Source: Mesorhizobium sp. B2-3-4
Lineage (GTDB): Bacteria; Pseudomonadota; Alphaproteobacteria; Rhizobiales; Rhizobiaceae
Assembly (NCBI RefSeq): GCF_006442315.1
Contig: NZ_VFVY01000020.1
Location: forward strand, 62,001 to 126,000
Reading direction: 5' to 3'
DNA: 64,000 nucleotides
This document shows, piece after piece, positions 53,076 to 61,836 of the stretch. Numbering within the stretch: the stretch's first letter is position 1; every line of letters starts with the position of its first letter. The notes below the pieces were generated by a model. The model worked only from the letters and a program-made list of their open reading frames with translations. It ran no database searches and was not told where the DNA came from. The position numbers and the translations under genes were made by a program.

Positions 53076-54575
53076 ATGTCGGACGCCAACATCATCGAAC
53101 TCAGGAACGCGGCCAAGGCCTTCTCGCGCATCCCCGCCTTCAAGAACGTCGATTTCGACCTGCGCAAGGGCGAAATCCACGCACTGCTCGGCGAAAACGG
53201 CGCCGGCAAGTCGACCTTGACCAAGGTGATGGCCGGCGTCTTCAAGCTGACCGAGGGCAAGATGACCTTCGACGGCAAGGAGGTGTCCTTTTCGACACCC
53301 GCCGAAGCCCTGCGCGCCGGCATCGCCATGGTGTTCCAGGAAACCAATCTCGTGCCGGCCATGACGGTGGCGCAGAACCTCTATCTCGGCGAGGAGAAGA
53401 TGTTCAACCGGCTGCGCGGCCTCTACATCCAGGCGCGCCAGTTCCTCGCCGGCATGGGTTTCCAGGTCGATCCGACCGCGCAGGTCAGCACGCTGGGTGC
53501 GGCGCACAAGCAGATGGTCGAGATCGCGCGCGCCGTCCACCACAAGGCCCGCGTCATCATCTTCGACGAGCCGACCGCGACATTGACGCCCGAGGAGAAG
53601 AGCCACTTCTTCAACCTTTTGCAGCGCCTGGTGAAGGAAGGCATCGCGGTGATCTTCATCACCCATGCGCTGGAAGAAGCGCTTGCGGTGGCCAACCGTA
53701 TCACCGTCATGCGCGATGGCGAGATCGTCGCGTCCGGCGATGCCAAGGGCTTCACGCGCGCCTCGATCGTGCAGGCCATGGTCGGCCGCACGCTGACCGA
53801 GACGCTGCATGGCGAGGTCAAGCGCACGGCGCGCCCCTATGGCGACAAGGTGCTTTCGGTCGAGAACCTGTCCTGCGCCGGCCTGGTGCGCAACTCCTCC
53901 TTCTCGGTGTTCTCGGGCCAGGTCACCGGCATGTTCGGTCTTGTCGGCGCCGGCCGCACGGAAATGGCCAAGGTCGTGGCCGGCCTGTTGAAGCGCAACA
54001 TTTTCCATGGCGGCGAAATCCGCCTGCTCGGCAAGTCGGTGCGCTACCGCGTGCCCAGGCCCGCGGTGCGCGACGGCATCGTCTATGTCACCGAGGACCG
54101 CAAGGTCGACGGCTTCTTCGAAACCATGACGGCGGGCGAGAACCTGCAGATGGGGGAACTGACCGACGGCGCCAATCCGGTCTCCATGGTGTCGCTGGCA
54201 CGCGCCAGGCAGCTCGCCCGCGAATGGGGCGAGCGGCTGAGCCTGCGCCAGATCAGCGACCGTGCCCGGATGATCGAGCTTTCCGGCGGCAACCAGCAAA
54301 AGGTCGTGATCGCCAAATCGCTGATCCAGAAGCCGAAGCTGGTGATTTTCGACGAGCCGACGCGCGGCGTCGACGTCGGCGCCATCGTCGAGATCCATCA
54401 GCTCATCAGCGAGCTCGCCGACCAGGGCATGGCCGTCGTCGTCATCTCGTCCTATCTGCCTGAGATTCTTGCGGTTTCCGACCGTATCCTGGTAGTCAAG
54501 CGTGGCCGTGTGGTGGAAGAGATGATGTTGTCGGAAGCGACCGAGGAACGCGTCATGTTCGCCGCGGTCCATTGA
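53076..54575 (+). CDS. Sugar ABC transporter ATP-binding protein, RbsA type
   Basis: A 499-residue ATPase with two ABC halves. Half 1 has Walker A LLGENGAGKSTLTKVMAGVF, VSTLGAAHKQMVEIARAVHH and Walker B RVIIFDEPTATLTPEEK. Half 2 has a relaxed Walker A GLVGAGRTEMAKVVAG, signature IELSGGNQQKVVIAKSLIQ and LVIFDEPTRGVDVGAIVEI. This is the standard RbsA/MglA arrangement with one degenerate site. It starts 3 bases after the propeller gene and closes the operon. Confidence 0.94.
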   Translation: MSDANIIELRNAAKAFSRIPAFKNVDFDLRKGEIHALLGENGAGKSTLTKVMAGVFKLTEGKMTFDGKEVSFSTPAEALRAGIAMVFQETNLVPAMTVAQNLYLGEEKMFNRLRGLYIQARQFLAGMGFQVDPTAQVSTLGAAHKQMVEIARAVHHKARVIIFDEPTATLTPEEKSHFFNLLQRLVKEGIAVIFITHALEEALAVANRITVMRDGEIVASGDAKGFTRASIVQAMVGRTLTETLHGEVKRTARPYGDKVLSVENLSCAGLVRNSSFSVFSGQVTGMFGLVGAGRTEMAKVVAGLLKRNIFHGGEIRLLGKSVRYRVPRPAVRDGIVYVTEDRKVDGFFETMTAGENLQMGELTDGANPVSMVSLARARQLAREWGERLSLRQISDRARMIELSGGNQQKVVIAKSLIQKPKLVIFDEPTRGVDVGAIVEIHQLISELADQGMAVVVISSYLPEILAVSDRILVVKRGRVVEEMMLSEATEERVMFAAVH

Positions 54576-54698
54576 TCCCCGGCTGAACCGGATAGCTTTG
54601 CTGGCTAATCCAGGACCAACGCCTGGCCCGGCCTATTGCCTTGCAATCACTTCCGCGTCTCAATAGGTCAGGAGGCCAGATCACCTGCCCGAACGGAC

Positions 54699-55595
54699 AT
54701 GTCCAGCATCAACCTCAAACTTCTGCAGACATTCCTGCTTGCCGCCGAAAACGGCAGCTTCCGGCGCGCCGCCGAAGAGAGCAACCGCTCGCCATCGGCC
54801 GTCTCCATGCAGATCCGCGATCTCGAGGAACAGATCGGCATCTCGCTCTTCATCCGCACCGCGCAGCGCGCCAGCCTGACGCCGGAGGGGCAGATCCTGT
54901 TCGAGGAGATCGCCAACGCCATGTCGCAGGTGCAGACCAGCCTCGACCGGCTGACCGAGATCGCCGCGCGCCGCAAGGGCAAGGTGCAGATCGCCTGCGC
55001 GCCCACCCTTGCGGCAAGCCGGCTGGGCGACATCCTGGCCACCTTCAAGCTGCGCTATCCCCGCTCGATCGTCGAGGTCATCGAACTGCCGCCGCAGGCG
55101 GCACTCAGCCTGCTGCAACAGCAGGAAGTCGAGTTCTATATCGGCCCCGAATTGCCGAACCTGACGGACTTCCAGTTCGAATCGATCCTCGACGATCCGC
55201 TGATGGCCTGCATTCCCACCGAAATCCATGGCGGCGAAAAGAAGCTGCTTTTGTCCGACCTGCAACGCTTCCCGCTCATCCTGCTCAATCGCAAGACGGC
55301 GGTGCGCGGCCTCGTCGACCGGCTGACGGCGGCGGAGGGCATCGAGCTCAAGCCGCAATACGAGGTCGAGAGCGCCCAGACGGCGGTGGCGCTGGTGTGT
55401 TCGGGACTGGGCGTCTGCGTCGTGCCCGGCATCGCCATCTCGCGCAATGACGAGCGCATGCGCGTCGTGCCGATCGACCATCGCGACGCCCACCGCTCCG
55501 TCGGCATCATCACCGCGCGCGGCTACGTGCACCACTCCTTCTCCGAACAGCTGATGAACCTCATCCGCACCAACCTGCGCGAACTGGCACATTGA
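54699..55595 (+). CDS. LysR family transcriptional regulator
   Basis: A 298-residue LysR protein with an N-terminal winged helix (INLKLLQTFLLAAENGSFRR, AAEESNRSPSAVSMQIRDLE, EQIGISLFIRTAQRASLTPE) and a type 2 periplasmic-fold effector domain. The ATG at 54699 gives the usual LysR start. It is read in the same direction after the sugar ABC operon and before the GIY-YIG element, and may regulate the transport operon or the dehydrogenase genes downstream. Confidence 0.9.
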   Translation: MSSINLKLLQTFLLAAENGSFRRAAEESNRSPSAVSMQIRDLEEQIGISLFIRTAQRASLTPEGQILFEEIANAMSQVQTSLDRLTEIAARRKGKVQIACAPTLAASRLGDILATFKLRYPRSIVEVIELPPQAALSLLQQQEVEFYIGPELPNLTDFQFESILDDPLMACIPTEIHGGEKKLLLSDLQRFPLILLNRKTAVRGLVDRLTAAEGIELKPQYEVESAQTAVALVCSGLGVCVVPGIAISRNDERMRVVPIDHRDAHRSVGIITARGYVHHSFSEQLMNLIRTNLRELAH

Positions 55596-55620
55596 TTGAG
55601 ATCAGAAAAGCCCCCCCTAC

Positions 55621-55686
55621 TTCGTCATCCTAGGGCGAAGCAAGGAGCGAAGCGACGCGCGCAGACCCTAGGATCCATTCCGTGAC
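55621..55686 (+). repeat. Left arm of the 66-bp perfect inverted repeat
   Basis: Begins TTCGTCATCCTAGGGCG and ends GATCCATTCCGTGAC. Within the arm CCTAGGG and CCCTAGG form an inner inverted repeat, so each arm can itself fold, as in REP sequences. Confidence 0.9.
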
Positions 55687-55749
55687 GTCGGTCGAAAAAT
55701 GCTGCGGTCCAGGATAGAAGGCGCTCGCTTTGACAGCTAACGTCAGTCG

Positions 55750-56037
55750 ATGACCGGCTATGTCTACATGACCTCAGGTAAGAAGCGCGGCACGATCTAT
55801 ATCGGCGTCACCAATGATCTTGGCCGCCGCATGCCCGAACACAAGTCCGGGCAAGGGTCGCAGTTCACCAGTCGGTACGGCGTGCAGCGGCTGGTCTGGT
55901 ACGAAGAATATTTCGATATCACCGATGCTATTCAGCGAGAAAAATCACTGAAGCGCTGGTTAAGACAGTGGAAGATTGACCTCATCGAGAAAGCGAATCC
56001 AGATTGGTTTGAGCTTTTCCGCGGAACCGGGTGGTGA
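55750..56037 (+). CDS. GIY-YIG nuclease family protein (UPF0213/Uri type)
   Basis: A 95-residue single-domain GIY-YIG protein: GYVYMTSGKKRGTIYIGVTN carries the two tyrosine motifs (YVY and YIG), followed by DLGRRMPEHKSGQGSQFTSR (Arg and His), then VWYEEYFDITDAIQREKSLK, with the metal-binding Glu in QREKSLKRW, and IDLIEKANPDWFELF. The length is normal. It lies entirely between the two arms of a perfect 66-bp inverted repeat, so it is likely tied to the mobility or maintenance of those repeats. Confidence 0.92.
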   Translation: MTGYVYMTSGKKRGTIYIGVTNDLGRRMPEHKSGQGSQFTSRYGVQRLVWYEEYFDITDAIQREKSLKRWLRQWKIDLIEKANPDWFELFRGTGW

Positions 56038-56065
56038 CCGTTCTGCACCGTCGCAACGCCTTGAT

Positions 56066-56131
56066 GTCACGGAATGGATCCTAGGGTCTGCGCGCGTCGC
56101 TTCGCTCCTTGCTTCGCCCTAGGATGACGAA
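56066..56131 (-). repeat. Right arm of the 66-bp perfect inverted repeat
   Basis: Exact reverse complement of the left arm at 55621-55686, beginning GTCACGGAATGGATCC on the plus strand. It lies 28 bases after the GIY-YIG stop. Confidence 0.9.
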
Positions 56132-56194
56132 CGCTGGGGAAGCGCAGTTGTCGGCCACTCGCAGGCCGCCCTCACCTGAATATCGGTACACCCG

Positions 56195-57691
56195 TCAGTC
56201 GGTCTGAATCCAGACCGCCTTGGTTTCCAGATACTCATGCAGATGCTCGACGCCGCCCTCGCGGCCATAGCCTGACATCTTCATGCCGCCGAACGGCACG
56301 GCCGGGTCGATGGCATGGTACATATTGACCCAGACCGAGCCGGCCTTGACGCGCTTGGCCAGCTTGTGCGCGGTGCCGAGATTGGTGGTGAAGATGCCGG
56401 CCGCCAGCCCATAAGGTGTCGCATTGGCACGCGCGACCGCCTCGTCCAGCGTGTCGAAGGGCATCGCCGAAATCACCGGTCCGAAAATCTCCTCCCGCGC
56501 GATCGTCATCTTGTCCGACACCGCGCCGAAGACGGTCGGCGCGATAAAGTTGCCACCATCGTAGAGCGCGCCCGTCAGCCGCGAGCCGCCGGCGATCAGT
56601 TCGGCGCCTTCGTCGCTACCGGCCTTGATATAGCCCTCGACCTTGCCGGCCTGCCTGGCATTGATGAGCGGCCCGATTTCCGTCTCCGCCTCGATGCCAT
56701 GGCCGATGCGCAGCTTGCCGGCGAACTCGGCCAGCCGGCGCACGAATTCGTCATGGATTTCGCGCGCCACGAACAGCCGCGAGCCGGCGATGCAGATCTG
56801 TCCCGAATGCACGAACACCGACATCGCCGCCACAGGCACGGCCTTGTCGATGTCGGCATCGCGGCAGACGATCACCGGCGACTTGCCGCCGAGTTCCAGC
56901 GAAACACGCTTGAGGTTGGTGACGCCGGCCCGGGCGATAGCCTGGCCGGTCAAAGTCGAGCCAGTGAAGACGATCTTGTTGACGTCGGGATGTTCGGCGA
57001 GCCGTGCCCCGGCCTCCGCGCCGGTACCGGTGACGATGTTGACGACACCGTCGGGAACGCCGGCTTCCTGCATCAGCCTGGCGATCAGCAGCGGCGTCAG
57101 CGACGCGTCCTCGGAAGGCTTCAGCACGATGGTGCAGCCGGTGGCGAGCGCCGGCGCAATCTTCCAGATCGAGGCCGCTGTCGGCGCATTCCACGGGATG
57201 ATCGCGCCCACCACGCCGATCGGCTCGCGCCTTGTGAAGGAGACGATCTCGCCGGGAATGGAATTGTCGATCGTCTCGCCGTGCAAGGCAGTCGCCATGC
57301 CGCCATAGAAACGCAACATGCCGATGACCCGACGCCGGTTGGCCAGCGTGCGCGTGATCGGCAGCCCCATGTCGAGCGTGTCGGAAACGCTGAGTTCTTC
57401 CCAATGCGTCTCGAACAGATCGGCGATCCTGAGCAGCACGCACTGCCGCTCGTAGGGCGAGAATTTCGACCACGGGCCTTCGAAGGCCGCGCGGGCTGCT
57501 GCCACCGCCGCATCGATATCGGCGGCGCCGCCACGTGGCACCGTGGCCAGCACCTCGCCCGTGGCCGGGTTCAGCGCTTGCATCACCGCACCGGATTGCG
57601 CCGCGACCCACTTGCCGCCGATGAACATCGGCCGGAATTCGCCATGGTAGAGCGTCATGGCCTTCGCCCTCGGGTCGAAATTCAGCGTCAT
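56195..57691 (-). CDS. NAD(P)-dependent aldehyde dehydrogenase
   Basis: A 498-residue aldehyde dehydrogenase. Cofactor region IVTGTGAEAGARLAEHPDVN, KIVFTGSTLTGQAIARAG, general-base Glu in VSLELGGKSPVIV and nucleophile Cys in VHSGQICIAGSRLFVAREIH are all intact. The C-terminus PFGGMKMSGYGREGGVEHLH is normal. GAGGAGGAGAAG precedes the ATG at 57691. It is divergent from the SDR gene and likely oxidises an aldehyde formed in the same sugar or hydroxyacid pathway. The substrate is not assigned. Confidence 0.92.
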   Translation of the reverse strand: MTLNFDPRAKAMTLYHGEFRPMFIGGKWVAAQSGAVMQALNPATGEVLATVPRGGAADIDAAVAAARAAFEGPWSKFSPYERQCVLLRIADLFETHWEELSVSDTLDMGLPITRTLANRRRVIGMLRFYGGMATALHGETIDNSIPGEIVSFTRREPIGVVGAIIPWNAPTAASIWKIAPALATGCTIVLKPSEDASLTPLLIARLMQEAGVPDGVVNIVTGTGAEAGARLAEHPDVNKIVFTGSTLTGQAIARAGVTNLKRVSLELGGKSPVIVCRDADIDKAVPVAAMSVFVHSGQICIAGSRLFVAREIHDEFVRRLAEFAGKLRIGHGIEAETEIGPLINARQAGKVEGYIKAGSDEGAELIAGGSRLTGALYDGGNFIAPTVFGAVSDKMTIAREEIFGPVISAMPFDTLDEAVARANATPYGLAAGIFTTNLGTAHKLAKRVKAGSVWVNMYHAIDPAVPFGGMKMSGYGREGGVEHLHEYLETKAVWIQTD

Positions 57692-57833
57692 CTTCTCCTC
57701 CTCGGCAATTCCGCTGCGACTATTACGCCCGGTACGGGCGACCTCAAACAAGGAAAGCTAAAAGGGCGTTCAGATAATCGGACTGTGCAATTGCCGCGAC
57801 TTCCCCGATGGTTTGGCCAACGGAGGAACGGAT

Positions 57834-58577
57834 ATGAGACTTGCAGCCAAGGTCGCCATCGTCACCGGCGGCGGTTCGGGATTCGGCGAAGGCATCGTCA
57901 GAAAGTTCGTCGAGGAAGGCGCGCTGGTCGTGCTGATGGATCGCGACGAAGGAGCCGCCTCCCGTGTCGCAGGAGAGGTCGGCCAGAATGTGCGGCCGAT
58001 CGCCGGCGATGTCTCGGCGCTGGAGAGTTTCGCCGCCGCCGCCGATCTTGCCCGCTCCGCCTTTGGCGGCCTCGACATCCTCGTCAACAATGCCGGCGTG
58101 GCACAGCCGCCGCTGCCTCTGGAGACCATGGAAGAAGGCCTGTTCGACAGGATCGCCAACGTCAACATGCGCTCGATCTACAATGGCGCGCGTGCCGTGG
58201 TGCCGCATTTCAAATCGATCAAGGCGGGCGCCATCCTCAACGTCGCCTCGACCGGCGGCGTCTCGCCGCGTCCGAACCTCACCTGGTACAATGCCTCCAA
58301 GGGCTGGGCGATCGCCGCCACCCGGGCTATGGCGGTGGAGCTCGCCCCCTTCGGCATCCGCGTCAACGCCATCAATCCGGTTGCCGGCGACACGCCGCTG
58401 CTCTCCACCTTCATCGGCTCGGGCGAGGAGAACCGCGCCCGCGTCATCGCCACCATTCCCATCGGCCGCCTGTCGACGCCGCAGGACATGGGCAATGCGG
58501 CGGCTTTCCTGTGCTCCGACGAGGCCAGCATGATCACCGGCGTCGACCTCAACGTCGATGGTGGCAAGTGCATCTGA
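57834..58577 (+). CDS. SDR family oxidoreductase (glucose dehydrogenase-like)
   Basis: A 247-residue classical SDR. Cofactor motif AIVTGGGSGFGEGIVRKF, DILVNNAGVAQPP, catalytic Ser in LNVASTGGVSPRPN and YNASK (Tyr and Lys four apart), and the family ending GVDLNVDGGKCI. GGAGGAACG precedes the ATG at 57834. It is followed on the same strand by an isocitrate dehydrogenase-type gene and an alpha-hydroxyacid oxidase gene, which suggests a short oxidation pathway for a sugar or sugar acid. Confidence 0.9.
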   Translation: MRLAAKVAIVTGGGSGFGEGIVRKFVEEGALVVLMDRDEGAASRVAGEVGQNVRPIAGDVSALESFAAAADLARSAFGGLDILVNNAGVAQPPLPLETMEEGLFDRIANVNMRSIYNGARAVVPHFKSIKAGAILNVASTGGVSPRPNLTWYNASKGWAIAATRAMAVELAPFGIRVNAINPVAGDTPLLSTFIGSGEENRARVIATIPIGRLSTPQDMGNAAAFLCSDEASMITGVDLNVDGGKCI

Positions 58578-58602
58578 GGCTCAGGGATATGGGTGCCCAC
58601 CG

Positions 58603-59700
58603 ATGAAGGAAACTTACGAAATCGCGGTGGTGCATGGCGATGGCATCGGCCCTGAAGTCTGCGCCGCAACGGTGGAGGTGCTGAAGGCGGCGCTTGGGCC
58701 GGGCAATCCCCTGCGCTTCACGGACTATCCGGCCGGCGCGGAGCATTTCCTCAAGACAGGACAGAGCTTTCCCGAGCCGACCTTTCAGGCCTGCCGGAAC
58801 GCCGATGCGATCCTCCACGGCGCCGGCGGCCTGCCCGGTGTCGTGCACCCGGACGGCACCGAAGCCGGCCTCGACTTCACGCTGAAGCTGCGCTTCGAGC
58901 TCGACCTCTATGCCAATATCCGCCCGATCAGGCTGTTCGAGGGCGTGCAAAGTCCATTGAGCGGCATCAAGGCCGGCGACATCGACTACATCATCCTGCG
59001 CGAGAACAGCGAAGGGCTTTACGCCGCGCGCGGTTCGGGCGCCCTGCTGCGTGGCGAAGTCGCCGTCGACACGCTGGTGCAGACCCGCGACGGCATCGAG
59101 CGCATCGTGCGCAAGGCCTTCGAACTGGCCCGCCAGTCCAACGGCGCGCCGCGCGACGGCGTGCGCCGGGTGACCTGCTGTGACAAGGCCAATGTGCTGC
59201 GCAGCTACGCCTTCTTCCGCTCCGTCTTCGACGGGGTGGCCAAGGACTACCCCGACATCGCCACCGAACATGCGCTGGTCGACGCCATGGCCATGCATCT
59301 CGTGCTGAAACCCGGCCATTTCAACGTCATCGTCTCGGAGAACATGTTCGGCGACATCCTGTCCGACCTTGCCGCCGCCACGGTCGGCGGCATGGGCATG
59401 GCGCCGTCGGCCGAGATCGGCGAGAAAAACGGCTTCTTCCAGGCCGCGCATGGCTCCGCGCCGGATATTGCCGGCAAAGGCATCGCCAATCCCTACGGCA
59501 CGATCCTGTCGGCCGCCTCCATGCTCGACTGGCTCGGTCACAAGCATGTCGATGCAAAGCTCAACCGGGCAGCCGACCGCATCCGCGCCGTCACCGAAGC
59601 CTGCCTTGCCGGTGGCCTGCTCAGCGCCGATCTCAAGGGATCGTCCTCGACCCGCGAGATTACCCAGGCCGTGTGCGGGCGCCTCGCGGGCCAGGCATGA
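58603..59700 (+). CDS. Isocitrate/isopropylmalate dehydrogenase family protein
   Basis: A 365-residue beta-decarboxylating dehydrogenase. Family motifs: AVVHGDGIGPEVCAATVEVL, YIILRENSEGLYAARGSGAL, NMFGDILSDLAAATVGGMGM and EKNGFFQAAHGSAPDIAGKG. The group includes isocitrate, isopropylmalate and tartrate/D-malate dehydrogenases; the context of sugar and hydroxyacid enzymes favours the tartrate/D-malate branch, but the specificity residues are not decisive by eye. ATG at 58603; 25 bases after the SDR stop. Confidence 0.88.
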   Translation: MKETYEIAVVHGDGIGPEVCAATVEVLKAALGPGNPLRFTDYPAGAEHFLKTGQSFPEPTFQACRNADAILHGAGGLPGVVHPDGTEAGLDFTLKLRFELDLYANIRPIRLFEGVQSPLSGIKAGDIDYIILRENSEGLYAARGSGALLRGEVAVDTLVQTRDGIERIVRKAFELARQSNGAPRDGVRRVTCCDKANVLRSYAFFRSVFDGVAKDYPDIATEHALVDAMAMHLVLKPGHFNVIVSENMFGDILSDLAAATVGGMGMAPSAEIGEKNGFFQAAHGSAPDIAGKGIANPYGTILSAASMLDWLGHKHVDAKLNRAADRIRAVTEACLAGGLLSADLKGSSSTREITQAVCGRLAGQA

Positions 59701-59730
59701 GCCGCGCAAGGCTGACGGGCTCGATCTGAG

Positions 59731-60870
59731 ATGGGATCGGTCGATCGCCTGGTTTCGGTCGAGGATTTTCGCCAGCTCGCCCGCCGCCGCCTGCCCGGAT
59801 CGATCTTCGAATTCGTCGACGGCGGCGCCGGACAGGAGCTGACCCTCGCGGCCAACCGCGCCGACTTCGAGCGCATCCGGCTGATACCGCGCGTGCTGAC
59901 CGACGTGTCGCGGCCGGATCTGTCCACGTCGCTATGGTCGCAAAGTTTCGCGACGCCGCTGGTGATCAGCCCGATGGGGTCCTGCGCGCTGGTCAGGCCT
60001 GGGGCCGACATCGCCATTGCAAGGGCAGCGGCGGCGCGCGGCATCCCCTACACGCTCTCCACCATGTCGACGACCGGCATCGAGCGCATGGCTAAGGCCG
60101 TCGAGGGCCCGCTCTGGTTCCAGCTCTACGTGCTCAAGGATTTCGACTTCAACAGGCAGCTGGTGCAGCGGGCGCAGGAAGCCGGCTATTCGACGCTGGT
60201 GGTGACCGTCGACCTGCAGGCCGGTGGAAAGCGCGAGAAGGACCTGCGCAACGGCATCTCGATCCCGCTGCGCCCCTCGGCTCGCCACCTCCTCGAAGGC
60301 ATCCTGCACCCCGCTTGGTCGCTGCGCCTGCTGCGCGGCGGGCTGCCGCAATTCGAGAATGTGCGTGGCTATCTCGGCGACACCAGCGCCGGACTGACCA
60401 TCGCCGCGCGCGTCGGCGCCAACCTTCATGCCGGCTTCGACTGGGACGATTTTCGCCGCATCCGCGACTGGTGGAAAGGCCGGCTCGTGGTCAAGGGCGT
60501 GCTGCATGCCGGCGACGCCGCAAGCCTCGTGGCGGCGAGCGCCGACGGCATCTGGCTGTCCAACCATGGCGGCCGCCAGCTCGACGGCGCCATATCGAGC
60601 ATCGACGCCTTGCCGGCGATCCGCCATGCGCTGGGCGCCGACGTGCCGATCCTGATCGATTCCGGCATCCGCACCGGCATGGACGTCATCAAGGCCGGGG
60701 CAAGCGGCGCGCGCGCGGCCGCGATCGGCCGGGCTGCCCTGTTCGGCGCCGTCGCCGGAGAGGCCGGCGTGACCAGGGTGCTCGAAATACTGCTGGAAGA
60801 AATCGCCAACGGGCTGAAACTCGCGGGCACGCCGGCGTTCAGCCGGATTGGTCCCGACCTGATCGCATGA
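59731..60870 (+). CDS. FMN-dependent alpha-hydroxy-acid oxidising protein
   Basis: A 379-residue member of the lactate dehydrogenase (LldD)/glycolate oxidase family. Opening SVEDFRQLARRRLPGSIFEF, LVISPMGSCALVRPGADIAI, WFQLYVLKDFDFNRQLVQRA, VVTVDLQAGGKREKDLRNGI and the active-site stretch GIWLSNHGGRQLDGAISSID (catalytic His in SNHGGRQ) are all present. The FMN site ends IDSGIRTGMDVIKAGASGAR. It oxidises a 2-hydroxyacid to a 2-oxoacid. It lies 30 bases after the dehydrogenase gene and is probably in its operon. Confidence 0.92.
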   Translation: MGSVDRLVSVEDFRQLARRRLPGSIFEFVDGGAGQELTLAANRADFERIRLIPRVLTDVSRPDLSTSLWSQSFATPLVISPMGSCALVRPGADIAIARAAAARGIPYTLSTMSTTGIERMAKAVEGPLWFQLYVLKDFDFNRQLVQRAQEAGYSTLVVTVDLQAGGKREKDLRNGISIPLRPSARHLLEGILHPAWSLRLLRGGLPQFENVRGYLGDTSAGLTIAARVGANLHAGFDWDDFRRIRDWWKGRLVVKGVLHAGDAASLVAASADGIWLSNHGGRQLDGAISSIDALPAIRHALGADVPILIDSGIRTGMDVIKAGASGARAAAIGRAALFGAVAGEAGVTRVLEILLEEIANGLKLAGTPAFSRIGPDLIA

Positions 60871-60873
60871 TCG

Positions 60874-61608
60874 CTAGAAATGGCCCGGCAGCGGGATCGA
60901 AATGAGCGCCATCGGCTCGTACTGCGCCAGCCTTCGCAGGCCCGAAAGATCGGTCAGTTCGATGAAGCGGGAACTGCTGGTGATGAGCTGCTCGGCGCGC
61001 AATTGCTGAATGACACGATTGAGGTGAGGCACGCTCAAGCCAAGCGCGTCCGCCATGATTTCCTGCGAAAACGGCAGTTCGAAACTTGCCTCGCCCGCGC
61101 GCCCGACCTCGAAGAGACGCGCGTGAATCTCGAGCAGGAGATGCGCCAGCCTTTCAATCGGGGTGCGCCGGCCCAGATTGACGATCTGTTCGGCATAGGT
61201 CGCCGCCTCCTGGGCGGCGATCCAACTCAAGACCAGGCCGAATTGCGGCTGCTCATAGCATAGACGCACATAGGCATCGAACGGACAGACGGCGTATGTC
61301 AGTTCGCTCACGGCAACGACCGCGCCGCTCGACCGGTCGAAGAAGCTGACCGGAAACCCGATGACGTCGCCGGGCAGGATGAGCTTCAGGATCTGCCGCT
61401 TGCCGCTGCGAAGCAGCCTGTAGCGGATCGCGTAGCCGTCCTTGACGAAGCACAGGCTCCGGAACTCCGAACCGTGAACGACGAGTTCCTCCCGCTTGCG
61501 GATCGAAAGATCGCGCTCGAAGATTGCCGCGAGGTTTTCGATGTCGGCCGAATTCAACTTCATCGCGCGTGTCAATCGGGTCACGACGGGGTGGCCGGTC
61601 AGCGGCAT
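60874..61608 (-). CDS. Crp/Fnr family transcriptional regulator
   Basis: A 244-residue regulator with a cyclic-nucleotide-type beta-barrel (SEFRSLCFVKDGYAIRYRLL, KRQILKLILPGDVIGFPVSF) and a C-terminal winged helix (LPFSQEIMADALGLSVPHLN, RVIQQLRAEQLI). No FNR-type cysteine cluster is seen at the N-terminus, so it is not an oxygen sensor of that kind. It is divergent from the amide-type ABC binding-protein gene, and a TTAAT-N4-ATTAA box lies between them at the right place for it. Confidence 0.88.
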   Translation of the reverse strand: MPLTGHPVVTRLTRAMKLNSADIENLAAIFERDLSIRKREELVVHGSEFRSLCFVKDGYAIRYRLLRSGKRQILKLILPGDVIGFPVSFFDRSSGAVVAVSELTYAVCPFDAYVRLCYEQPQFGLVLSWIAAQEAATYAEQIVNLGRRTPIERLAHLLLEIHARLFEVGRAGEASFELPFSQEIMADALGLSVPHLNRVIQQLRAEQLITSSSRFIELTDLSGLRRLAQYEPMALISIPLPGHF

Positions 61609-61655
61609 GCCAGGATCCTAAGGCTCGTGATCTGCGGCGAAACTTCTACAGGACT

Positions 61656-61671
61656 ATTAATCCAGATTAAT
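61656..61671. promoter_or_regulatory. FNR/CRP-like box ATTAATC-CA-GATTAAT
   Basis: A perfect 16-base palindrome in the 228-base gap between the Crp/Fnr regulator and the binding-protein gene. The core TTAAT-N4-ATTAA has the same half-site spacing as an FNR/CRP site (TTGAT-N4-ATCAA). Confidence 0.6.
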
Positions 61672-61836
61672 GAAGAGAATCATCAAACGAAAGTTGTATT
61701 GACTACCCCGCCCCCGCCGCTGCGAATGCCCCATGCAGGCAGGTGTGTTTTTACCGTCTCGCTTGAACAAGCCGGTCTCGCAATCTGGGAACAACAACGA
61801 GAGCCTTGGAAGGCTTCAAGGTTCAGGAGGAACACA

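Larger units (their letters stand above)
55621..56131. mobile_element. GIY-YIG cassette bounded by a 66-bp inverted repeat
   Basis: The arms at 55621-55686 and 56066-56131 are perfect reverse complements of each other over all 66 bases. The gene between them encodes a GIY-YIG nuclease. The layout looks like a small mobile or REP-associated cassette analogous to RAYT elements, with the nuclease as the mover. Confidence 0.6.

Noticed and set aside
55621-56131. CRISPR or tandem-repeat reading of the repeats around 55.6-56.1 kb
   Set aside because: Only two copies exist, in inverted orientation, separated by one gene; this is not an array.
56315-58606. 763-codon plus-strand frame over the aldehyde dehydrogenase and SDR
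   Set aside because: It is antisense to the aldehyde dehydrogenase and out of frame with the SDR; neither part makes sense as a protein.
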